From NCBI RefSeq assembly GCF_014653155.1, contig NZ_BNAF01000016.1, forward strand, positions 22,465 through 86,464: a DNA stretch of 64,000 nt. Direction: 5' to 3'. The stretch comes from Sphingobacterium griseoflavum (GTDB lineage Bacteria; Bacteroidota; Bacteroidia; Sphingobacteriales; Sphingobacteriaceae). Positions 52,195-61,000 of the stretch are shown piece after piece (position 1 is the stretch's first letter; every line of letters starts with the position of its first letter). The notes below the pieces were generated by a model, which worked only from the letters and a program-made list of their open reading frames with translations, was not told where the DNA came from and did no database searches. A program made the position numbers and the translations under genes.

Positions 52195-52641
52195 TTAAAT
52201 GGTGTTTTTGGCGAGGTACTTTTTGGACACATCTACCAAAAACTTACCGCTGATAAAGTTCCTGCCCAAAAGCATGGGGTAGGACATGGAAGAGCGATCT
52301 CGTACAGATAATTTGATGTTATAAAGGGTGTCAAATAATTTTACTTTTGTTAAAAAAATATGCCTTGTCTCGGCCTGACCAAAAGAACTTTTAACTACCC
52401 GTTCTCGGTGTATAGGAAAGGTCAGATGTAAAACTTCCGCGTCCTCGTCCTCCGGATGCCCCGCAATATAGCAGCGTATATACCGATGGCCGTCTTGTTC
52501 AAATACTTCGAAATATTCGCAATGCAACACCGATGTTTCCGCCCCGGTATCTATTTTAGCGGCTATATTATATAAGCCTAGCTCTGGAAGATCTACCGTT
52601 TCTATACTGCCAATGATACGTTTCTCTTTCAGGACAACCAT
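52195..52641 (-). CDS. RimB-like retropepsin-fold ATP-dependent zinc protease family protein
   Basis: 148 residues with the aspartic protease-like signature KIDTGAETSVLHC near residue 31 and a matching MLLGRNFISGKFLVDV near the end. In other bacteria RimB trims glutamates added by RimK to S6. It lies 46 bases upstream of rimK and 7 bases downstream of purM on the same strand, so it is in the same operon. Confidence 0.85.
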   Translation of the reverse strand: MVVLKEKRIIGSIETVDLPELGLYNIAAKIDTGAETSVLHCEYFEVFEQDGHRYIRCYIAGHPEDEDAEVLHLTFPIHRERVVKSSFGQAETRHIFLTKVKLFDTLYNIKLSVRDRSSMSYPMLLGRNFISGKFLVDVSKKYLAKNTI

Positions 52642-52648
52642 AGCCTTA

Positions 52649-53827
52649 CTATTCGTAAATAAATTCTCCGTGCGGTGACCGGATCGTTACTTTCTTGCTT
52701 GGTGCACGCTCTACGCGCCCAATAACCTGTGCCTCAACGCCAAATGTTGAAGCTATCGCGATGATATCCTTTGCAACTTCCTCTGTAGTATAGATCTCCA
52801 TACGGTGTCCCATATTGAAAACTTTGTACATTTCTTGCCAATCTGTCTGTGATTGTTTCTGAATGAGATCAAAAAGAGGTGGTATGGGGAAAAGGTTGTC
52901 TTTAATGATATGTACCGCGTCGACAAAATGTAAAACCTTCGTCTGCGCACCACCGGAACAGTGAACCATGCCATCGATTTGGTTTCGATGCCTGTCGAGG
53001 ATAGCCTTGATAATCGGCGCATAGGTGCGAGTGGGGGATAGTACCAGTTTGCCTGCGCTGGTGTATCGCCCGTTTCCGATAGTGATATCATCTGTAAGTT
53101 TACAGCTTCCGGAAAAAATAAGTTCATAAGGAACGGCGGGATCATAGCTCTCCGGATATTTTTCTGCTACATATTTATGGAAAACGTCGTGTCGAGCTGA
53201 GGTCAGACCGTTGGAACCCATGCCGCCATTGTATTCCTTTTCGTAAGTGGCCTGTCCATAAGATGCGAGCCCCACGATAACGTTGCCCGGTTGAATTTTG
53301 TGGTTGGATATGACCTCGTCGCGCTTCATGCGACAAGTTACCGTGCTATCCACAATAATTGTACGCACAAGATCGCCAACGTCAGCAGTTTCGCCACCGG
53401 TAGAATATATGCCGAGGCCAAGATTGCGAAGCTCTTCCAATATTTCTTCTGTACCGTTGATAATTTCGGCAATCACTTCGCCTGGAATCAGATTTTTATT
53501 TCTTCCAATGGTGGAAGAAAGCAAGATATTATCTATCGCTCCCACACATAGCAGGTCGTCTACGTTCATGATGATAGCATCTTGTGCAATGCCACGCCAA
53601 ACAGAGATGTCGCCTGTTTCTTTCCAGTAGACATAGGCCAATGACGATTTTGTTCCCGCTCCATCTGCATGCATGATATTGCACCAAGCATCGTCACCAC
53701 CTAATATATCGGGTATGATTTTGCAGAAAGCCTTTGGAAAAAGGCCTTTGTCAATGTTTTTGATTGCATTGTGCACATCCTCTTTCCCAGCGGATACACC
53801 TCGTTGGTTGTATTTTAAGTCTGACAT
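52649..53827 (-). CDS. purM: Phosphoribosylformylglycinamidine cyclo-ligase (AIR synthase)
   Basis: 392 residues from ATG 53827 (MSDLKYNQRGVSAGKEDVHN). AIR-synthase motifs: HADGAGTKSSLAY, MNVDDLLCVGA and GGETADVGDLV, followed by MVHCSGGAQTKVL and VFNMGHRMEIY. This last segment reads GHRMEIY where the typical enzyme has GIGM, and the protein is slightly longer than E. coli PurM (345), as in the Bacteroidota form. It is the first gene of purM-rimB-rimK, and the DNA glycosylase gene lies 59 bases upstream. Confidence 0.85.
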   Translation of the reverse strand: MSDLKYNQRGVSAGKEDVHNAIKNIDKGLFPKAFCKIIPDILGGDDAWCNIMHADGAGTKSSLAYVYWKETGDISVWRGIAQDAIIMNVDDLLCVGAIDNILLSSTIGRNKNLIPGEVIAEIINGTEEILEELRNLGLGIYSTGGETADVGDLVRTIIVDSTVTCRMKRDEVISNHKIQPGNVIVGLASYGQATYEKEYNGGMGSNGLTSARHDVFHKYVAEKYPESYDPAVPYELIFSGSCKLTDDITIGNGRYTSAGKLVLSPTRTYAPIIKAILDRHRNQIDGMVHCSGGAQTKVLHFVDAVHIIKDNLFPIPPLFDLIQKQSQTDWQEMYKVFNMGHRMEIYTTEEVAKDIIAIASTFGVEAQVIGRVERAPSKKVTIRSPHGEFIYE

Positions 53828-53886
53828 CTTGCCTGCAAAAATAGCAAACACAATGCGATTCTTAAAACCGAAAAACGAAAAAGAAA

Positions 53887-54375
53887 TTAGGATTGGTCTG
53901 CAAGGATGATTGCCCAGTATTTTAAAAGCTGTTGCTGGTTAAAGGCTGCATTCGCCGGACTAGTACTAGGAAGACGGTGATAAGCAATAGTTGGTAGTCT
54001 TTCAAAATATTTGTCGTACAGTTTTTCCGCTTTTTGGCCATTAAAGCAGACTGTTTTTATGCTGGGGTGTTCCCCCAGTAAGGCCGTGATCGGATTGGGA
54101 GTTTCGTGCAAGATATCGGTGTCCATGCTTCCAGGCCTCCATGCCATCTGACAAACATCCCACAAAGCAATGCCTTTGCGCGCTAGCAGACTTAACTTTG
54201 CTGCATAGCTGGCCGGCAACTCATTGCCTAAAAGCGTGGATATGGTGCGCCAAAATCTATTCTGGGGATGTGCATAGTATTGATGCTCAGCTAGTGAGCG
54301 ATCGCCAGGCAGCGAGCCCAAAATCAACAATCGGCAATTTGACGGAATAACCGCAGGGAAAGATTTTTTTAACAT
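53887..54375 (-). CDS. DNA-deoxyinosine/uracil glycosylase (UDG superfamily)
   Basis: 162 residues from ATG 54375 (MLKKSFPAVIPSNC). LLILGSLPGDRSLAEHQYYAHPQNRFW is the first motif of family 6-type glycosylases, with ASN-type catalytic polar residues in AHPQN; IALWDVCQ follows, and RLPSTSPANAAFN holds the second motif. It removes hypoxanthine or uracil from DNA in base excision repair. A longer in-frame start at 54411 exists but adds an unconserved tail. Confidence 0.88.
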   Translation of the reverse strand: MLKKSFPAVIPSNCRLLILGSLPGDRSLAEHQYYAHPQNRFWRTISTLLGNELPASYAAKLSLLARKGIALWDVCQMAWRPGSMDTDILHETPNPITALLGEHPSIKTVCFNGQKAEKLYDKYFERLPTIAYHRLPSTSPANAAFNQQQLLKYWAIILADQS

Positions 54376-54870
54376 GGCTTGAAGATAGCGAAAAAATTCC
54401 CGCTGCAGCAATTTTTACAGCTCGTCCCTGACGACAAGTTGCGGTACTGATAGGCAGGAAGAAGTTTCAAGCAGGTAGCTGTTTAATTGACGTCAATCCG
54501 CCAATGATAAGACTAGCGACTAAAAATTTGGTCGAACGCATCCCACAATTTTTTGGTTGTACCTGCACCTATTTTTTTTGAATTATTCCCAATTGTTGTG
54601 CTTCGGTTACAAATCTGTCCAGCAAATTTCGCTAATGAAAATTATTTGACGAAAATCACCATAAAAAGTGATGTTTATCATATTTCAATCCGTAACGTTT
54701 TAATTTTCATTATACAAGTTTTTTTGGAACAGCCGTTTTGCGTACCTCATAAGATATTTCAAACGTTAAAATATGTTAAAAAAAATATTGGTTTCTATTT
54801 AAATTATATTTATATCTTTTTAAAATAAATAAATAACTTAATTTATACTGTATTTTTTATTAAAAAATAT

Positions 54871-54900
54871 TTTGGTTATTCAATTTAATCAGTAGTTTTG
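54871..54900 (+). promoter_or_regulatory. Adhesin promoter (-33/-7)
   Basis: TTTG 54871-54874, 18 bases, TAGTTTTG 54893-54900. The leader would be about 100 bases. Confidence 0.75.
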
Positions 54901-54930
54901 TCAAGTGCCCATGTAGCTATACGAAGGGCC

Positions 54931-55002
54931 ATGCTTATGAAAATTATGTTATTTGTTGGCCTAAGGTTCACTTCCTTAGGCCAACCAATACCAAGCTTAT
55001 GA
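54931..55002 (+). promoter_or_regulatory. Leader with short ORF and hairpin
   Basis: A 23-codon frame (MLMKIMLFVGLRFTSLGQPI...) opens at ATG 54931 and stops 4 bases before the adhesin ATG. It contains a 12-bp perfect hairpin (54955-54985; GTTGGCCTAAGG and complement, 7-base loop). A 20-base near-duplicate motif CCAxGCTTATGAAA occurs at 54929 and 54991. This could be a translational switch, but it may also be chance. Confidence 0.4.
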
Positions 55003-55006
55003 AACT

Positions 55007-58000
55007 ATGAAGAAAACTAACTTACTTGTAGACAGCGAAGGATACCGCCTTACCGGTAACCTGTTTCGTTTGATTGTGTATTTTATGCTGTTGCTGGCTC
55101 CCCACATATTGCAGGCACAATCTAAAGAATACGCGCAGTCCCAAAATTCTGGCAGACGCGTTTCTACAACCTTATCACCCACCTATTCGCCTACGACAAA
55201 TGATGCCTATGCAGTGGTTTCGAATGCAGGGAGAGCCGCAGATGGCAATGAAGCGAGCTTTGCGACCCTTACTGCCAAGGCTACAGAGGTTGATTTGGGT
55301 TTGGTCACAGTAGGTTATTCGGGCGAAGCTTGGTCACAAATGATCTTTCCCTCTGCACGATCGGCGGGTACGACAACCTATGTGCGTATTGATCTGCCGA
55401 CCACGAGTGGCGTGGGAGTCGACCTTGTGGGGCTTGTGGGAGACTTGACAGGTCTATTGACCAATAATGTCATCACACCCGAAGTCTGGACACAGGCTGC
55501 CGCTGGAACAAATAATATAGAATCGGGTACAAAAATTTCTGCGGGGCTAACCTCGGCTATTGTGCAGGATGCGCAGAACAATATATACGTCGCCATAACC
55601 TCAGCGTCCGCGTACAATGCGGTTAGTTTAAAAGTGCGCTATCCCAATAATTTGTTGGGCATAGCGCTCGGTGCAAGCATAAATCTGCATGTTTACGACA
55701 CTTTCACGTTGGAAAATCCAAGTGTTTGTGGGTCTGCGTTGTACAGCGATGCGGGTATCAAGACAGGTATATCCGTAAATTTAGGGCAAGTCGTAAAAAA
55801 TCCGGCGTTTGCAATCGACGAAAATACCTCTAATTATTCTGAAATATCCACCGGTGCACTAAGTGTGTTGGCCACGGCTTCGCAAAGTATTTATTTCCCA
55901 GCGGTCTCCGAACCCAATACCACCCTTAATGTACGTTTGCAGATAAGCTCTTCTACGCTGAATGCAAACTTGCTTGGCGCCTACCACATCCGAACCTATA
56001 GGGGGGCTACGCTCGTTTCCGACAACAGTTTGGGCGATGCGTTGATTAGCGGATTAGATCTTTTGGGATTATTCAGTAGTGGCGGCATTGTCACTGTTCC
56101 CATAGTGGTTGCAAACCCGTTTGATCGTGTGGAGATCGGCCTGTTCAATACGTTGGGTCTGAATCTCGGCGCGTCCGACCTTCGTATCTACGGAGTTTCG
56201 CGCGTGAGCGATTCCTGTCCGGCTCCTGCTGGCGTGGCAAATCCGCTCTTTCAGCCTGTCTGCGCGAATACGAGCATTGTCTCTTCGCGGAATGTTGATG
56301 ACGCACAGTTTGCTACAGATGATAATTTTGACAGTTATGCAACGATTCGTTCGGATGCAGGTATCCTTATCGGACTCGGTGATAGAGCTGGACATCTGGA
56401 AGTCAATTTTCCTTCGGCCGTGCCAGCGGGAAAAACGGCATTTATACGGATCGGCTACGATAACGACGTATTGCAGGCTTTATTGGCTGGTAGTATAGGC
56501 AACTTGGTGAGCGGTCTGCTGAACGGTTTGGTATTGGGCAATCACTACTTTGAACTGCAGCTTAAAGCGGGTACAAATGTGCTCTTGAACACCTCGAGCG
56601 CAGACCTCTTTAACAATGCGGCAGGTCAGGTTGAAATCGTGCAGGATAATGCTGGGCGCTTTTACATCGCCATAACGTCGACGGTACCTTTCGATGGTAT
56701 CCGTTTGACAGATCGGACAGCTGCAGCAGTTGGTCTTTTGTCGCCAGCGCAATACTTGCATGTTTACAGCATTTGTTACGACGCCAGTGATGAAACCTGC
56801 AACCCTGCTTTTTCGACTTCTTTTGACGGTCGTGGGATTAGTTTGTCTTTGCTGCAGTTAGGTAAAACAGGTGTGGAGAACCCTCAGTATGCTATCGACA
56901 ATGACCCATCTACCTTCTCCCAGATCAACTTAGGGATGTTGAGTGCGGCAGGCTCAATGTCGCAGTTTATAAACTTCAATTCATTGAGCGATACCCATTC
57001 GGTATTCAAGATCAGACTGGCCATAAAGGCCAACCAGACGCTCAATGCTGATCTGTTAGGAGCCTACGAAGTTGTGGCATACAACGGATCGGAGGAAATA
57101 TACCGGCGGTCACTCGCAGGAGGATTGTTAAATGGTACAAATGTCCTTGGTCTCCTTGGTTCGGGCCAGGCAGGCACGTTGACGTTCGCGCCAGGTAGGG
57201 CTTTTGATCGCATAGAAATCCGCGTCAATTCGCTGCTACAGGTGAGCGCATTAGAATCTGCGGTCGAAGTTTACGATGTGAAGCGTTTCGGCCCTCCAGG
57301 TTCGGGATGTGAAGACCCAGATTTTGTTTTGCCGACGCCCACAGATGGTCCATTCGAAGTGCCCGCTTGCGACGCGCAGATTGTGGATTGGCAGCACGCG
57401 GATTATCCCCATTTGGCAGCCGACGGCAACAACGAATCGTTCGCTACGTTGACCGCCAGTAGTGGTACATTGTTGGGAATAGGTGGCTATTCCGGCTTTT
57501 TGGAGTACGAATTTCCATCGGCTATTCCTGCGAACAAAACTACCTACGTGCGAATCGATATGGACGGGGATATTTTGGATCGATTATTAAGTGGCACTTT
57601 GGGAACGCTAGTGAGTAACGCGGGTGGCCTGCTATTGGGCAATCACTATTTTAGCGTAGAGGCTAAAATGACTTCATCGGGTGGAACACCTGTCTTGTCA
57701 GGATCCAGCGCAGCAGCTTTTACCGATGTGCTGGGCGGAGACCTTAGGATTGTGCAGGATAATATAGGCCGATATTATATTGCAATTACGCCAAATGCCG
57801 ATTATCGATATGTCCGTATAACGGAACACTTTCCCTCCTTGGTGGGCGCCACACAGGATATCGCTTCCATGCGCATCTACGAAGCATGCGTGGAGATGGG
57901 GGTGGACAATTGCCTTCCTGCCCAATTCACGTCTTTTGATCAATCTGGCTTGACACTGGGAGCGCTTAATGGAGCTGGCGTACGCAACGCTGACCACGCC

Positions 58001-61000
58001 ATTAGCAATAACTCTTCGGACTACTCTGAAATCAGTACTGGGACGGTAGCTGTCGCGGCTGAAGTCGCCCAGCGCATATATTTCAATAAGCTTTCTGCTG
58101 CAGGCGATACATTGGCCATCCGGCTGCAACTGAATCCGGCTACTTTAGCAAACGTCGATCTCGTAGGCCGTTATGATATTATCACCTACCAAGGCAGTGA
58201 CGAGGTGGAGCGGTTTACGTTACAGAATGCGCTTATCAATAACCTCAATATCGTAGATTTATTTGCTTCGGGAGGAATACAGACGCTGTTTTTTGAAACG
58301 GCAGCACCTTATGATCGAGTGGATATTGTGGCGCGTTCTCTGGTGAACGTTGCGTTGACCCCGGCCATCCGACTGTACAGCGTGACGCGGATAGGCGACG
58401 GTTGTCCAACCACTAAAACGCCTTCGCCTTTCGAGAATCCAGTATGTGTGACGAGTTTGGTAGCGTCGTCCAACGCCAATGACGTCGCCAATCTTTTTGA
58501 TGACGATTTTGATTCCTTTGCGACATTGAATTCTGGCTCTAATGCTTTGTTAGGACAGCTTCTTGCTGGACAACCCAATCAATTCAGCGGTTTTGTAGAA
58601 CTTGGTTTTGATACTCCTGTTCCAGCCAATAAGACAGCATATGTACGGATTGATTTTGATCCTAGCGTCTTAAATCGCTTACTCGGCGGCAGTTTGGGAA
58701 GCGCTGTGGCAACACTAGTCGACAATCTCCTGTTGGGCAACCATTATTTCAATGTGCAAGCGAAACGGAACGGTGTTGTCGTTTTAGAAGGAGGTAGCCA
58801 TAATAATTTTGGTAACAACAACATGCGGTTACGCCTTGTCCAAGACAAGTTAGGACGCTATTATGTGGCTGTCACACCTACGGCTGAATACGATGCCATT
58901 CGTATAACTGATCACACGAACACAGCGTTGCCTTTGGTGGCGCAACCCAATTCCATGAATGTTTATGGTGCCTGTGTGGATAATCCGCTGTCCGACTGCC
59001 AGCCGGTGTTTACCACGTCGTTTGACGCTTCTGGATTAAACTTGTCTGCAGCCGATCTTGCAGGATCTGGCGCTGGTGTCAACAATCCGGAACACGCAAT
59101 CAATGACAATACCACGGATTACGCTGAAATAAGTTTAGGCAATTTGGCCGTCGGGCAATCTGTAAGACAATACTTCGAATTTAGGAAGCTGGCGCTTCCA
59201 AGCGAAGTGGTCAATCTAAGATTGCAGTATGGTACGGGTGCTCTCAATGCCAATATCATCGGAGCCTTGGAAATAGTAGCTTATCAGGGGGCAACACCGG
59301 TCGATACCTTGGATGTACAAAGTGCGTTGATCAACGGACTGAATGTATTGGGTATCTTGAATAATGCAACGGGTGGTGTGGTTCCTTATGCTCCCGGTGT
59401 AGCCTATGATCGGATCAGCGTCGGTTTAAAAGGTGTACTAAGTGCTGGGGTTCTGCCAGAGCTACGTGTTTATTCTGTGGAGAAAGACTGTACTGTGCCT
59501 ATGTTCAAAACTTGGAAATCATACCAAGAAACTAGCTCGAGACAGGCCGTTCCGCAGGTTGTGGGAGGCGAGGAGCTGACCTACAGCGTTCATGTCGTCA
59601 ACACCGGATCTGTAGAACTAACCAATTACAGAATTGTCGATAAGATCCCGGCTTTCACAACCTATGTTTCTGGCTCTGGAGGTATGCTGATGTCTGATAG
59701 TGTTGTTTTTGACAATGTTTCCATTGCGGTAGGTGATACGGTGGTACGCTCTTTTAATGTTCTTGTCAACAGTAACCTTACGGGCGCTACCATGATCAGT
59801 AATGTGGCATTTGTAAAAGAAGACGTTAATGATTCGGGGACGGGGACCGTACCGCCGGCTGATTTTGATAATCCTAATGGAGGACCTAACGAAATGGTTC
59901 CGTCTGGGACAACTACCGATGTACCGGTGTCGCCCGTGTCAACGGTTGCTGCCTGGAAGGGTTTTGCTATTGGCAATGGAACGTCTGCAACGACGGTAAG
60001 CGGTGGTGAAGACATTACATACACAATTTACGTAACAAATACTGGGAATCAGGATTTAAGCGCTATATCGATTAGCGATTTGATTCCCGTGGGCACCAAA
60101 GCGTTGCCGGACAATGGAACTACCACGGTGACGTTTACGGGAATCGATATAGCGGTAGGTGATACCATAAGTAGAAGTTTTACCGTGCAGGTGGACGGTA
60201 ATTTGACGGGAATCGATGCCATTAGCAATGTGGCCACGATTGATGTTGGTGGTGTCTCGACAGGAACGGCACCCGCAGATCCAACGGATTCAGCGGCAGG
60301 ACCAGCACCGGGTTCCAGCCCTGGCGATCCGACTCTTGTGCCTGTTTTGCTGACGGATGATGTCGTGGCATGGAAAGGATATTCCGTCGCCAATGGTGTA
60401 TCAACAACTACAGTAGCCGGTGGCGAAGAAGTGACCTACACGATCTATGTGCGTAACAACGCCAATCAAGATCTTGCAGGGCTGTCCATAAGTGATGCCT
60501 TGCCTGCCGGAACGAGCTTCCTTTCTGCAGCAAACGGAGGAACGTTTGACGCAGGTACCGTAAACTTCTCCAATGTATCCATTCCCTACGCGCAGACAGA
60601 AGCATTACGTTTTACTGTCAAGATAGATAGTAATCTGACAGGACTGGATAACATTTCCAATGTTGCTTTTGTGACGATCAATACGTCGGATCCAGATCTA
60701 GGGTCAGTACCACCATTGGAGCCAGAAAATCCTGCTGCCGGTCCAGATCCTGCCGCGACGCCAGGTACACCTACGCTTATTCCAGTGACCGATCTTTACG
60801 CACTGCAACTTACTTTAGTAGGTGTCAATACGAATGGCGTGTCAGGGCAAGCTCAAGCAGGAAGTGATATCCGCTATACCCTTACTTTGGCCAATAACGG
60901 CAATAAGAATCTTGACAATCTACTTGTTAAGGCTGGAATACCTATGCACAGCACATTTACGAGCTCCAGCTCATTTGTGGCAGTTCAGGATAGCGTGCAG

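Larger units (their letters stand above)
54376..55006. other. 631-bp AT-rich region upstream of the giant adhesin gene
   Basis: Divergent upstream region of the glycosylase and adhesin genes. It is very AT-rich from about 54640 to 54900. It contains a good promoter (54871-54900), a leader with a short reading frame, and a 12-bp hairpin. A 91-codon frame at 54553-54828 looks like chance. Confidence 0.6.

Noticed and set aside
54553..54828. 91-codon plus-strand ORF upstream of the adhesin
   Set aside because: It is in very AT-rich DNA, with no promoter or protein-like pattern. It ends before the adhesin promoter.
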